Source of the DNA: JBAZOJ01 sp041648755
GTDB lineage: Bacteria > Planctomycetota > B143-G9
Reading direction: 5' to 3'
Assembly (NCBI GenBank): GCA_041648755.1
Contig: JBAZOJ010000020.1
Span: forward strand, 1-25,982
DNA length: 25,982 nucleotides
Shown here one piece after another: positions 1 through 7,866 of the stretch (position 1 is the stretch's first letter; the number at the start of each line of letters is the position of its first letter). The notes below the pieces were generated by a model. The model made no database searches and was not told the DNA's origin. It worked only from the letters and a program-made list of their open reading frames with translations. A program made the translations under genes and the position numbers.

Positions 1-1
1 T

Positions 2-2032
2 GACGCCGCGCTCGACCTGGCCTACTTCCTCGAATTCAATATGGATACTACGGCTGCGGCCAATATCCGGGGCGAGTGGAGCCCGGAATTCACCATTTCC
101 TACCGCCCGTTCGCCGAGCGCCCCCGCTGGAAAACCGAGGGCTCGATGGGCGACATCAGTTTCGATCTCGTGTCCGATCTCGCCAAGGGTGACACAATGG
201 TTCTGAATTTCGCCACTCGCGGAATCAGCAATGACTGGTTCTCGAGATTTCGCCTTCGCAGCGTGATTCAGACCGAAAAGGGCTTGTTGAGCGATTCGAT
301 GACGAAGGACATGTGGATGTACCCCAAGGTCCTGAATCGCTATGACACCGCCCCGCCCCAATTCCCCGGCCCTCCCGACGTGATCGGCATGAAGGACGAA
401 CTGGGCCTCATGATCGTCGGCCTGTTCGAATTCGTCCTCGGCGAGGAAAGAGGTGCCCTGGAGTTCACGCGGTCCGGAGGCAAATACTTCGCCCGGCTGA
501 TTTTCTACAGCGGCGAAATCTCCGAGAGCCCCCTTCTGATAACTCATATCTACGAGCCCCTCAAGAAGCTGCCGAACTACACCATCGCATCCGTGGACCT
601 TTCGTTCCGGGCCTATCTTGGGGCCGATATCAACACAAAGACGCGCAGGCCCACCATTGTCAAGCTGCTCCGGTTCGACGGGACTATGAAGCACAAGACC
701 ACGCTTGACGTTGATACGTTTGCCTACGCCAAGGGAAATTTCCGGCGCGGGATCGAACGGATACCGTTCGAGATCGAGCGCATTGACCGCGAGCCCAATA
801 TCCTCCCTGACCGACGTGACTATATCAGGCGCCTCGACGAAGAGCGGCTTGTAAACTCAGCCGCATCCGCATTCAAAATCGCCCTTGGACTGTTCAACTG
901 CATCAACTCGGAGGACTGGGGCCCCGGTCTTGAACTCAGCAAGATGCCCTCTTACGAGAACAAGCGTTTCATAGCGCGTCGCTGTGTGCGCATGTCGGGC
1001 ATTGTGGACACGTTCCCGGAATGCAGCCGTGACACCCGCGAGCAGGCGCTGAACCTGCGCTTCCGACTGTTCACGGAGCCAGCCACTGTATTCCTGCTCA
1101 AGAACGAGGACCTTGCCTGTACAGTGCGCGTGCCGGTGCTCAATTACATCTTCATGAAGACCGAAGCCACGCTCGAGTATTACACGATGAAGACCGAGTT
1201 CACGAATGAGGAAATCGAACGGATAAAGAGCGGGCTCCTCAAGGGCGCCGCGCTGCTGTTCGACGAGACATACGGCTACTTCGCGCCGGAGTTCAGCTAC
1301 TATCACGAACTGCCGGGCGCGAAGGAACTGCCTCCGGTAGCCGAACTCGGGAAGGGGATGCCGTTCCTGGGAAAGAAGACGGATGACGAGAATTTCTACC
1401 TGCTGCTCGAACAGATGATGCAGTACACAAGCTTTCCCAATATCTACACCGATGTTACCGACTACGTGGACCGGGATAAGTTCGAGGCGGGCTACTTCGA
1501 TTACCCCGTGATATTTGTCTTCGGAAAGGTGGACACCAAGGATTTCCGGAAAATGGCGGCGACGCGCTCGGCCTCCGACCCGAAATTCAAAGACCCCAAG
1601 ATTGTCACCGGCGTCGCATTCACGCGCGGGTATGACCGGGGCAAACCGGCCTACGCGCACATTGTGCTCGACGTGGGCTTTAAGGAAAGCGACCTGCTCG
1701 AAATCGTGCACTGGGCAATGACCCTGATCATGCTCGATGCCTTCAACCTCTGGAAAAAGCAGTTGCCCATGGAATACCTCAAGAACGGCGACGAGCTGTT
1801 TCCCGACCCCTGGAAGCCGATCGTAAAGTACAAGGCCGACCTTGGAAACGAACTCTGGTGGAACGTGTTCCTGAATGTGTACTGGAGCTACGGCCTCAAG
1901 AAGATGTTCTGCAATGGTCGCCGCCCCTACTACTTCAATACGGCGATGGCGAATCCGCAGTTGCTCGGGGACTTCTTTACATTGGGCACGGAAGAGCGAT
2001 ATCGAGCGATGCTGAAAGCGGCCGGCAAGTAG
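2..2032 (+). CDS. Large protein of unknown function, 5' end outside the window
   Basis: The frame is open from base 2, so the ATG at 41 is probably internal and the true start lies upstream. 676 residues are visible and the stop is TAG. I do not recognise a family. The composition is that of a real soluble protein: mixed acidic and basic, many aromatic residues, few cysteines and no clear membrane segment in the visible part. The last 130 residues are rich in Trp, Tyr and Phe. The long antisense frame at 857-1711 is a shadow of this GC-rich codon usage. No neighbour within 700 bases suggests a role. Confidence is high that it is a gene and nil for function. Confidence 0.85.
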   Translation, partial: DAALDLAYFLEFNMDTTAAANIRGEWSPEFTISYRPFAERPRWKTEGSMGDISFDLVSDLAKGDTMVLNFATRGISNDWFSRFRLRSVIQTEKGLLSDSMTKDMWMYPKVLNRYDTAPPQFPGPPDVIGMKDELGLMIVGLFEFVLGEERGALEFTRSGGKYFARLIFYSGEISESPLLITHIYEPLKKLPNYTIASVDLSFRAYLGADINTKTRRPTIVKLLRFDGTMKHKTTLDVDTFAYAKGNFRRGIERIPFEIERIDREPNILPDRRDYIRRLDEERLVNSAASAFKIALGLFNCINSEDWGPGLELSKMPSYENKRFIARRCVRMSGIVDTFPECSRDTREQALNLRFRLFTEPATVFLLKNEDLACTVRVPVLNYIFMKTEATLEYYTMKTEFTNEEIERIKSGLLKGAALLFDETYGYFAPEFSYYHELPGAKELPPVAELGKGMPFLGKKTDDENFYLLLEQMMQYTSFPNIYTDVTDYVDRDKFEAGYFDYPVIFVFGKVDTKDFRKMAATRSASDPKFKDPKIVTGVAFTRGYDRGKPAYAHIVLDVGFKESDLLEIVHWAMTLIMLDAFNLWKKQLPMEYLKNGDELFPDPWKPIVKYKADLGNELWWNVFLNVYWSYGLKKMFCNGRRPYYFNTAMANPQLLGDFFTLGTEERYRAMLKAAGK

Positions 2033-2084
2033 CCGCGAAGATCCCGCCGAAAACGTATTGCCCGGGGCAGCAACTCTCGCCCCT

Positions 2085-2113
2085 GTGCGCGAAATTCCGC
2101 ACCTGCTTTTTTT
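2085..2113 (+). terminator. Possible weak terminator after the first gene
   Basis: A GTGCG/CGCAC stem with an 8-nt loop is followed, after four bases, by seven T residues (2107-2113). It lies about 50 bases after the stop at 2032. The stem is short and separated from the T run, so this is a modest candidate. Confidence 0.35.
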
Positions 2114-2418
2114 GGTTCGGAGGAAAGGCGACCACGTACGTCTTTCTCGTAGATCCGAGCTATCCCATTTATGCGGGGCGGTTCGAAACTGAAGTCGCGA
2201 TTCAACCGATAGTGAAGTGCGATTCAGAGGCCGTTCTCGATTACTCGTTCCGCCCCGCAGTTTTTCCTCTCATCGACCTGCCTTATCACAAGAGACCGGC
2301 AAGTCCGCAAAATCATGAGGCCCGCCTTCAGCCGAAACCCAGACAACCCAACTGGCAAGCCTCAACAACTTCCTTATCTTATGCAGCATTAACCGTTCGC
2401 TTCGGCTCTGGGCAAACA
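2114..2418. other. Gene-free stretch, nothing recognised
   Basis: Frames here are short and lack ribosome binding sites, and the + frame running from 1858 to 2454 is mostly a shadow of the preceding gene. I see no repeat, tRNA or strong hairpin. It may be 3' flanking sequence or decayed coding DNA. Confidence 0.4.
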
Positions 2419-2441
2419 GAAAAAACCGCGGAAAATCCGCC
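2419..2441 (-). terminator. Intrinsic terminator of the candidate small RNA
   Basis: On the minus strand a GCGGA-TTT-TCCGC hairpin is followed by GG and six T residues. The stem is short but GC-rich. No protein gene ends here on this strand, so it fits an RNA gene. Confidence 0.5.
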
Positions 2442-2567
2442 TTCTCTGCAATAGGCCTGTGAGGCCAGTTGTAGCAAGACTCCCCAAAACGCCGAAGAAC
2501 GACCGCGCTGCAAGGGCCTCAAAGGCTGCTCTCATGGCCATAAGGTGTATAAGCATTGAGCGCGCGG
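2419..2567 (-). ncRNA. Candidate small RNA of about 150 nt, no known family
   Basis: Read on the minus strand, a good sigma70-type promoter (2572-2600) is followed about 150 nt later by a hairpin with a T tract (2419-2441). The start should fall near 2563-2567. Inside, CGACCGCGC (2570-2562) can pair with GCGCGGTCG (about 2509-2501), closing a large loop, although the outermost pairs may lie upstream of the start. A second hairpin, GGCCT-CAC-AGGCC, precedes the terminator. I looked for the GGAA tetraloop core of SRP RNA and for tmRNA or RNase P signatures and found none. A short frame from an ATG at 2556 (about 55 codons) exists, but it has no Shine-Dalgarno sequence and the terminator lies inside it, so RNA is preferred. 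The evidence is structure and signals only. Confidence 0.5.
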
Positions 2568-2571
2568 TCGA

Positions 2572-2600
2572 ATTATACCATGTCGGCATGGCTTCTTCAA
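2572..2600 (-). promoter_or_regulatory. Promoter of the candidate small RNA
   Basis: On the minus strand there is TTGAAG, a 17-nt spacer and a perfect TATAAT (2577-2572). This is one of the best sigma70 matches in the window. No protein-coding start with a ribosome site follows it. Confidence 0.6.
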
Positions 2601-2685
2601 GTGAATTTCCGGCTGCGCGAATCCGCCGCTGTCTTAGGTATATCGCGCCTCGGACGCCATTCGCTAAAAAAAGCCGTGAATATTT

Positions 2686-2721
2686 TCCCGAAAGAAAAGG
2701 CCCGCGTTGGACGCGGACCTT
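2686..2721 (-). terminator. Intrinsic terminator of the superoxide reductase gene
   Basis: About 20 bases past the stop on the minus strand, AAGGTCCGCG pairs with CGCGGGCCTT (10 bp, one G-T pair, 5-nt loop). It is followed by TTTTCTTTC. Confidence 0.75.
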
Positions 2722-2739
2722 CAGGTTCTGTACTGATTG

Positions 2740-3132
2740 CTATAGGGTGACTTTTGCGCCGCTTTCCCAGTAGCCGTGGATGTTGCAGTAGGACGATGCG
2801 ATCAATTCCCCTGGCTTGTCCACCTTGATGAGGAATTTCGCGAATGGATTGGTGTGCATCACGATGGAGTCTGCTCCCTTCACGGATGAGCCGTGCGCGC
2901 CGAACTCAGCCCGCCCGAGGTCGTAAGGGGTTGGCTCTCCGTCTGCCTTGTAGGCGAGACCGATCCACGCTATGAAATGCGCGCTCGTGTTCGGATGCGG
3001 GATTTCCTTTCCAACGGATACTGTTACTTCGAAGAACTCGCCCGGCTTGATCGTTGTCGGCAATTCGATCACCGGAACGTGTTTCTCCGTCTTGAAGTCT
3101 GCGCTGCGATACAAGTCTCCGACCTTCGTCAT
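2740..3132 (-). CDS. Superoxide reductase (neelaredoxin/class II type)
   Basis: The 130-residue protein reduces superoxide to hydrogen peroxide at a mononuclear iron centre without making oxygen, as in anaerobes and microaerophiles. The iron ligands known for this family are visible: the EKH motif (E16, K17, H18), H46 and H52 in HPNTSAH, and C116 and H119 in CNIHG. There is no N-terminal desulforedoxin domain, so it is the one-iron form, and no signal peptide, so it should be cytoplasmic. The start at 3132 is preferred over the longer frame from 3255 because AGGAGG lies 6 bases before the ATG and the family begins here. It is a single gene, with a likely promoter at 3184-3213 and a terminator at 2686-2721. 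Confidence 0.93.
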   Translation of the reverse strand: MTKVGDLYRSADFKTEKHVPVIELPTTIKPGEFFEVTVSVGKEIPHPNTSAHFIAWIGLAYKADGEPTPYDLGRAEFGAHGSSVKGADSIVMHTNPFAKFLIKVDKPGELIASSYCNIHGYWESGAKVTL

Positions 3133-3183
3133 TGTCGCCTCCTGATTGGGGTTGCCAAAACTCGACCGATAGTGTTCGCAAAT

Positions 3184-3213
3184 AGTATACACTTGAACGT
3201 CCAACAACGTGAA
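3184..3213 (-). promoter_or_regulatory. Likely promoter of superoxide reductase
   Basis: Minus strand: TTCACG, an 18-nt spacer and TATACT. It lies about 50 bases upstream of the start codon. The -10 is good and the -35 only partial. Confidence 0.4.
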
Positions 3214-3288
3214 AACACTCTCCCTGATTCCCGGTACCGGTTGCCTGAAGCTCAAATGTCCTTACACTCTTCGCAGCAAAGGAGCCCT

Positions 3289-4266
3289 ATGAATAGCTAT
3301 TCCCTTCGCTTTGCCCTCGTTCTGGTTGCCTGCCTGGCACTGACCGGCGCGGCATTTGCCGAAGCTTCCTATCCGCCGGGCCCGAAACCTCGGTCGGAGT
3401 CGTCTTACTGGACGACCAAGTCCAAGGCTTGCGATAACGTGTGGATAGATATGTCCGCCGCGATTGCCGCTGCCAAGCTGGATGCCGCTGTCATGGAAAA
3501 GGTCAACGTTGTTCTGCGCAACGGGGACGCTACCCGCACCAAGTCGATTTTCGACCTCTCCCGCGCTGCCTCGGCATACTTCTGCGCCACCCGCGGCAAG
3601 GATGTCTTTGACCGGTACGAAAAGTACGGCTCGACGATCAAGCTGCAGGATGTTCCCAACATGCAGGCTGGGCTTGACATCTATTGCGGTGTGAGCTCGA
3701 AACTGGCAAAGGGCGAGATAGACACTCTCGAGGCATACATCTCCGACGCGATGCCCCGCTTCCTCTATCTGAACAGCCTTCGCAGCAAGCTCTCTCCGGA
3801 GATTACCGAAAGATACCTTTCGCTTGCAACCACCATTTCCGCGGGACTTCTGGAACTCGTGAAGATTGGCCCGGATGCCGCTGCTCTTCGCAAGGCATGG
3901 GTGGAGATTTCGAAGTCGGCGGTCGCCTTTGCTGGCGAATTCTACGGTGCTTCCCCCTCTTCCTGCGACTACTACGTTTTCAAGGATGCCCAGGGCAGGG
4001 AGTGGTTCCAATTTGATTCCGCTCCGGTCAACCCCTTCGTAGATGCTGCCACGAAGATCGAGAACACCCGCGTCGAGCCCGATGTCGACAAGAAGAAAGT
4101 CGCCACGCTTCTGGAAGCGCTTGACGAGGCTGACTTGGCTTATATGGATGCAACGGGTGAGGCTGTCGCCAACGTAATTCCTCTTCTTCCTGCCGACTTG
4201 GGGAAGAAGGTGCGCGAAATCGTCATGAAACTCGGGGAGTTGCTGCCCCCGCCGCACAAGGGCTAA
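3289..4266 (+). CDS. Exported protein of unknown function
   Basis: 325 residues. The ATG at 3289 follows AAAGGAG with good spacing and opens a clear type I signal peptide: a basic start, a hydrophobic run and a cut after AFA near residue 24. The longer frame from 2893 overlaps superoxide reductase and is rejected. The mature part is mostly helical in character with a few scattered cysteines. I recognise no domain. It is probably periplasmic, because there is no lipobox or further membrane segment. Its stop codon overlaps that of dapB on the other strand within the bases CTAA. Confidence 0.88.
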   Translation: MNSYSLRFALVLVACLALTGAAFAEASYPPGPKPRSESSYWTTKSKACDNVWIDMSAAIAAAKLDAAVMEKVNVVLRNGDATRTKSIFDLSRAASAYFCATRGKDVFDRYEKYGSTIKLQDVPNMQAGLDIYCGVSSKLAKGEIDTLEAYISDAMPRFLYLNSLRSKLSPEITERYLSLATTISAGLLELVKIGPDAAALRKAWVEISKSAVAFAGEFYGASPSSCDYYVFKDAQGREWFQFDSAPVNPFVDAATKIENTRVEPDVDKKKVATLLEALDEADLAYMDATGEAVANVIPLLPADLGKKVREIVMKLGELLPPPHKG

Positions 4267-5036
4267 GGCTCAGGTTTTTCGTTCTTCAGCGCGGCCCATA
4301 CATCTGCCATCCGGTAAAGACCGGGGGGAGCGGCAGCCGCGAATGCCGCGGCATGCAACGCGCCCGAGGCGAGTGCATTACGCGACAGGTTGAAATGCCG
4401 CAGTTCAATCATCTCTGTGGATGATATGAACATCACCTGGTGCTCGCCGACGATCCCTCCGCCCCGAACCGCGTGAATCCCTATCTCATCTCCACGCTTG
4501 GCGTTTCCGGATCGCCCATTGACAACTTCCCGTTTGGGAAGGCAGTCGAGGAGCGAAATGGCCGTGCCTGACGGGGAATCGAGCTTGTTCCTGTGATGCG
4601 CCTCGATGATCTCTACATCAAATCCGTGCTCCGCCAGAACTGACGCGCCCCTGACCAGTTCACGCAGAACCGCAACTCCGAGCGAGAAGTTGCTGTCGCG
4701 TACGACGGCAACTTCTCTGCTCGCCTCGGAGATCGCAGCAATGTCTTCATCGGTAAGGGCTGTTGTCCCTATCACGATGGGCTTCCCGAATTGTCGGGCG
4801 GCTCGGACATTTGCAGTCGCCGCGCTGGCGGCGGAAAAATCAAGATAGACATCTGCCTTGCCGTGCGCGGCGCCGTCGATCGCCACCCCGCACACGGGGT
4901 GTTTCTTCCCCGAATGCGATGGGGTTTCAATGCACTCGACGACCTGCGCGCCCTGACCGGGGGCCAGTTCGCACAAAGCCACGCCCATCCTGCCAAGAGC
5001 GCCGAATATGCCGATGTTCAGTGTCCCGGAGGGCAT
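4263..5036 (-). CDS. dapB: 4-hydroxy-tetrahydrodipicolinate reductase
   Basis: 257 residues. This enzyme makes tetrahydrodipicolinate with NAD(P)H, a step in lysine and diaminopimelate synthesis for the cell wall. The dinucleotide-binding loop GIFGALGRMG is at residues 9-18, GTT is at 90-92, and the family signature EAHHRNKLDSPSGTA is at 145-159 with the catalytic His pair (H147, H148) and Lys (K151). It is slightly shorter than the E. coli enzyme (273). The ATG at 5036 shares its A with the stop of the upstream isomerase gene (TAATG), so it is probably translationally coupled. The longer frame from 5168 is only read-through of that gene. An exported isomerase is an unusual operon partner for dapB. 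Confidence 0.96.
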   Translation of the reverse strand: MPSGTLNIGIFGALGRMGVALCELAPGQGAQVVECIETPSHSGKKHPVCGVAIDGAAHGKADVYLDFSAASAATANVRAARQFGKPIVIGTTALTDEDIAAISEASREVAVVRDSNFSLGVAVLRELVRGASVLAEHGFDVEIIEAHHRNKLDSPSGTAISLLDCLPKREVVNGRSGNAKRGDEIGIHAVRGGGIVGEHQVMFISSTEMIELRHFNLSRNALASGALHAAAFAAAAPPGLYRMADVWAALKNEKPEP

Positions 5037-6232
5037 TACTTCGCTTTCTTGCGCAGTCCGCACTTGGATATCTTCAGCGGCTTCTTCGGCGTGCTGTCGT
5101 TCGGGCCCTTGTAGTTGTCGGTCCACATCTTGCCCAGCACTTCCTTGCCGGCGATGACATTGCCCCACACCGTGTAGCGCTTGTTGAGGCCGCCTACGTC
5201 ATCAAGGCAGAAGTAGAATTGCGAGTTCGCCGAGTTGGGCTCGGAGGTTCTTGCCATGCCAATTGCCCACGGGTCGTGAGGGGCAACTGCCTCGAGGGGA
5301 ACGGTCCGGCCGTCCTCGCATCCCGAGGATCCTCTTCCGTCGCCCGATCCTCCCTGCAGGATGCGGCCCTTGCCTTCGCCTGCCAGACAAGCCAACCGGT
5401 GGCAGATCTTGCCAACGTACCAGCCGCGCTCGAGGAGCGTCCGGAGCCTCATGCAGTGCTGAGGCGCGGCGGCAAAGTTGAACGTGAAGGCAATCTCGCC
5501 GTAGCCTTCCACCTCGAAAAATCCCTCGTTCTCGTCGAAGTACTTCTTGTTCTCGTCCATAACCTTCCTTATGTCTTTCTTTTCCTTGGGTTTCATCTCT
5601 TTCGCTTCGCAAGGAGTAGCCGTCAACAGCCCGTAACAAGAGGGGATGACCATCCCGTAGATGCTGACCTTGCCGCCTTCCAGGCTCCCGGCCCAGTCTA
5701 TCACGTAGTCGCCCTTGTCTCCAAGGTTCCTGACAGCCTCAGGGGTTTCCGTCTGGTCTGACGGATCCAGCGCCATCAGTGTGCTCTTCTCAGTCCATGA
5801 GACAAACGGAAACGCAAGCATTCTGATGCTCCGCGCGGGGAGGAAGTTCGTGGCGGTCAGGTCATAGCTGACCACTTCCGTTCCCTTTTTCCCCTCCAAC
5901 GGCTTTGCTATCATATCCACTTCGCCGCTGATCGAGTACTGGTGCTTGGGGGTCTTTCCGTTGATGGAGAAGTTCTTGATACCGTCCTTCGTGGCTTTGA
6001 TCTTCACGGTTTCCCGTGCTTCGCCAAACTCCATTTCCTGTTCGTAGGTCATTGTTCCGGAAGCAGTCTTGTAGTCTATCTTCAGCCAGCCCATGTGGAT
6101 CCAGCCGAATGAGAGCTTGTAGCATTCCGAGCCGACCCCCTTCGGATCCTCGTACGAAACATCGGCGAAACAAAGCCCGCCGAGAAAAGCCAAAAGAAGC
6201 ACGGAAAGAAGCGTCATTCGGGATCCGGTCAT
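5036..6232 (-). CDS. Exported cyclophilin-type peptidyl-prolyl isomerase with an unknown N-terminal domain
   Basis: 398 residues. A signal peptide (about residues 1-23, cut after CFA) leads into roughly 215 residues I cannot assign. A cyclophilin domain follows from about 244 to 370, showing GEIAFTFNFAAAP, HR (R279, matching the catalytic Arg of the FHR motif), QGG (293-295), NSANSQFYF and a WGNV motif. The family catalyses cis-trans isomerisation of prolyl bonds during folding, here presumably in the periplasm. The CHR-to-QGG spacing is a few residues longer than usual and FHR has become CHR. The start is the ATG at 6232 with GAGGTG upstream, not the GTG at 6244. Its stop overlaps the start of dapB. 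Confidence 0.88.
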   Translation of the reverse strand: MTGSRMTLLSVLLLAFLGGLCFADVSYEDPKGVGSECYKLSFGWIHMGWLKIDYKTASGTMTYEQEMEFGEARETVKIKATKDGIKNFSINGKTPKHQYSISGEVDMIAKPLEGKKGTEVVSYDLTATNFLPARSIRMLAFPFVSWTEKSTLMALDPSDQTETPEAVRNLGDKGDYVIDWAGSLEGGKVSIYGMVIPSCYGLLTATPCEAKEMKPKEKKDIRKVMDENKKYFDENEGFFEVEGYGEIAFTFNFAAAPQHCMRLRTLLERGWYVGKICHRLACLAGEGKGRILQGGSGDGRGSSGCEDGRTVPLEAVAPHDPWAIGMARTSEPNSANSQFYFCLDDVGGLNKRYTVWGNVIAGKEVLGKMWTDNYKGPNDSTPKKPLKISKCGLRKKAK

Positions 6233-6248
6233 CTCACACCTCACGATT

Positions 6249-6276
6249 ATTATAGATGCGTGCGCTTGAGGGCAAC
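6249..6276 (-). promoter_or_regulatory. Promoter of the isomerase-dapB unit
   Basis: There is a perfect TATAAT on the minus strand (6254-6249), with GTTGCC/TTGCCC 15-16 bases upstream as a weak -35. The predicted start lies about 10 bases before the ATG, giving a very short leader. It is back to back with the tRNA promoter. Confidence 0.5.
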
Positions 6277-6283
6277 GAAAACG

Positions 6284-6311
6284 TTTGCACGGACGGATAC
6301 CGGGCTATAAT
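6284..6311 (+). promoter_or_regulatory. Promoter of tRNA-Arg
   Basis: TTTGCA/TTGCAC at 6284-6290, 15-16 bases, then a perfect TATAAT at 6306-6311. The expected start is about 5 bases before the mature tRNA. Confidence 0.6.
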
Positions 6312-6323
6312 GGATGTATGCAC

Positions 6324-6400
6324 GTCCCGGTAGCTCAATTGGATAGAGCGTCGGCCTCCGGAGCCGAAGGTTGCGGGTTCGACTCCCGCCCGGGATACCA
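6324..6400 (+). tRNA. tRNA-Arg, anticodon CCG
   Basis: A complete cloverleaf with encoded CCA (6398-6400). The acceptor stem GTCCCGG pairs with CCGGGAT (first pair G-T). The anticodon stem TCGGC/GCCGA encloses the loop CTCCGGA, so the anticodon is CCG at 6358-6360 and reads the Arg codon CGG. The T arm is GCGGG-TTCGACT-CCCGC. It has its own promoter and a terminator downstream. Confidence 0.97.
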
Positions 6401-6409
6401 CGCATAGCC

Positions 6410-6437
6410 AACTGCCGCATTGTGCGGCAGTTTTTTT
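6410..6437 (+). terminator. Intrinsic terminator between tRNA-Arg and htrA
   Basis: AACTGCCGCA pairs perfectly with TGCGGCAGTT around a 3-nt loop and runs into a T tract ending at 6437. It is one of the strongest terminators in the window. Only 18 bases separate it from the start codon of the next gene. Confidence 0.88.
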
Positions 6438-6455
6438 ATCCACCGAGGGGGAACG

Positions 6456-7835
6456 ATGAGAGCACGCTACGGCCTCTCCTTCCTATGCATCGCGCTTCTG
6501 CTCGCGTCGGGCTGCGCCCAGTCCGCCGACGAGAGGGCAATTCAGAAAGCCATATCGCAGGTCTTCCCTGCTCTGGTCTTCGTGAAGCCCATCGTACAGG
6601 ACCTTGCCGGAGGAGAAAAGGAAAACTACCAGATCTTCGGTAGCGGGTCGATTATCTCGCAAGACGGCTACATCGTCACCAACAACCACGTGGCCGAAAA
6701 GTCCAAGGAGATTACCTGCGTCCTCTTCAACAAGGAAGAGGTGAAGGCAAAGGTGATCGGATTGGACCCCGAGGCCGACCTGGCGGTTCTCAAGCTTGAC
6801 CCCGATGATCTCGCTCGCATGATGAAGGAAAAAGGCCTGAAGGTCCTTCCTATGGCGAAATTCGGTGACTCGGACAAGCTCAAACAGGGGCAGGCTGTCC
6901 TCGCCCTTGGCTCTCCGTTCGGATTCACACGCTCGGTCACCCGCGGCATCGTCTGCAGCACCGAGCGTTTCTTCGAGGATTTTCCCCATCACCTCTGGAT
7001 TCAGACTGACGCCTCGATCAACCCGGGCAACTCCGGCGGGCCGCTGGTGAATCTGCGCGGGGAAATTGTCGGAGTCAATACCCTCGGCATGTTCGGCTCG
7101 GGACTCGGATTCTCCATCCCGTCGAACGTGGTCAAAGACATCGTCGCGCGCATCATTAAGGATGGCCGGGTTATCAGGGCCTATTTCGGCCTGTCTTTCC
7201 AGGCGATCCACGACTTTACGCGCTCGATGCACATCAAGGCCGAAAAGGGCGGCCTGATAGCCAACGTCGAACTGAACTCTCCGGCACAGGCTGCCGGCAT
7301 TGTTGCGGGCGATGTTCTCATCTCCGTCAACGGAGTGGAAGTCAACACTCTCTACGAGCCCGATATTCCCACTGTCGTCAGGCGGCTGGCTTTTATGCCC
7401 GTCGGAGTGGAAGCCACTCTGGTGATCCAGCACAAGGAAGAACTGAAGACCATCGTCATTACGCCGATCGAGAAGGCTAAGTACGACGGTGACGAATTCG
7501 AGTGCAAGGTCTGGAACATGGTCGTCAAGGAGATCACCAAGGAAAGCAGCCCCTATACGTTCTTCCTGAAGCCGAAGGGCGTGTACGTATTCGGTGTGAA
7601 GAGCAACGGCAACGCAGACGCATCCGGTTTCGGGCGCGGCGACATCATCGAGAGAATAGACAACAAGCCGATCACGAACCTCGCTGACCTGAAGGCGATC
7701 TACGAAGAGCTTGCCACCAGGCCCAAGGGCAAGCGCAAGGTGCCGGTTATGGTCAATCGCAACGGCCTCCTGATCCTTCTCGTCCTGGAGTACGAGACCA
7801 ACGTCAAGAAGATCGAAGAAGAGGAACGGGAGTAA
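6456..7835 (+). CDS. HtrA/DegP-type serine protease, lipoprotein, two PDZ domains
   Basis: 459 residues. The N-terminus ends in the lipobox LASGC (C20), so the protein should be lipid-anchored in the envelope. A trypsin-like domain of about 175 residues carries an intact triad: H78 in TNNHV, D108 in DLAVLKL and S193 in PGNSGGP. Two PDZ domains follow (about 235-330 and 360-450), with GDVLISVNG and GDIIERIDN carboxylate-loop regions. The HtrA family degrades or refolds damaged envelope proteins. The start at 6456 has GAGGGGG just upstream; the frame from 6420 begins inside the terminator and is rejected. It is followed after 57 bases by a catalytically degenerate relative, probably in one operon. 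No promoter is visible between the tRNA terminator and this gene. Confidence 0.94.
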   Translation: MRARYGLSFLCIALLLASGCAQSADERAIQKAISQVFPALVFVKPIVQDLAGGEKENYQIFGSGSIISQDGYIVTNNHVAEKSKEITCVLFNKEEVKAKVIGLDPEADLAVLKLDPDDLARMMKEKGLKVLPMAKFGDSDKLKQGQAVLALGSPFGFTRSVTRGIVCSTERFFEDFPHHLWIQTDASINPGNSGGPLVNLRGEIVGVNTLGMFGSGLGFSIPSNVVKDIVARIIKDGRVIRAYFGLSFQAIHDFTRSMHIKAEKGGLIANVELNSPAQAAGIVAGDVLISVNGVEVNTLYEPDIPTVVRRLAFMPVGVEATLVIQHKEELKTIVITPIEKAKYDGDEFECKVWNMVVKEITKESSPYTFFLKPKGVYVFGVKSNGNADASGFGRGDIIERIDNKPITNLADLKAIYEELATRPKGKRKVPVMVNRNGLLILLVLEYETNVKKIEEEERE

Positions 7836-7866
7836 CCGCCCGAAAGGGCACCAATAAGGCTCTAAC

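Noticed and set aside
857..1711. Long minus-strand frame opposite the first gene
   Set aside because: Basic, Arg/His-rich translation typical of antisense GC-rich DNA; no ribosome site; the plus frame is the coherent protein.
2419..2567. Candidate small RNA as SRP 4.5S RNA
   Set aside because: It contains GAGCAGCC but lacks the GGAA tetraloop and the conserved opposite strand.
2459..2773. Plus-strand 104-codon frame
   Set aside because: It crosses two minus-strand terminators, a promoter and the end of superoxide reductase, has no ribosome site and an improbable composition.
3262..4257. Minus-strand 331-codon frame
   Set aside because: Antisense to the exported protein, whose signal peptide and ribosome site are clear.
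5202..5761. Frameshift suspected in the cyclophilin domain because of the odd CHR-to-QGG spacing
   Set aside because: The frame continues into QGG, SQFYF and WGNV motifs without a break, so it is a loop insertion.
6324..6400. tRNA-Arg as an integration site of a mobile element
   Set aside because: No direct repeat of the tRNA 3' end, no integrase and no change in composition downstream.
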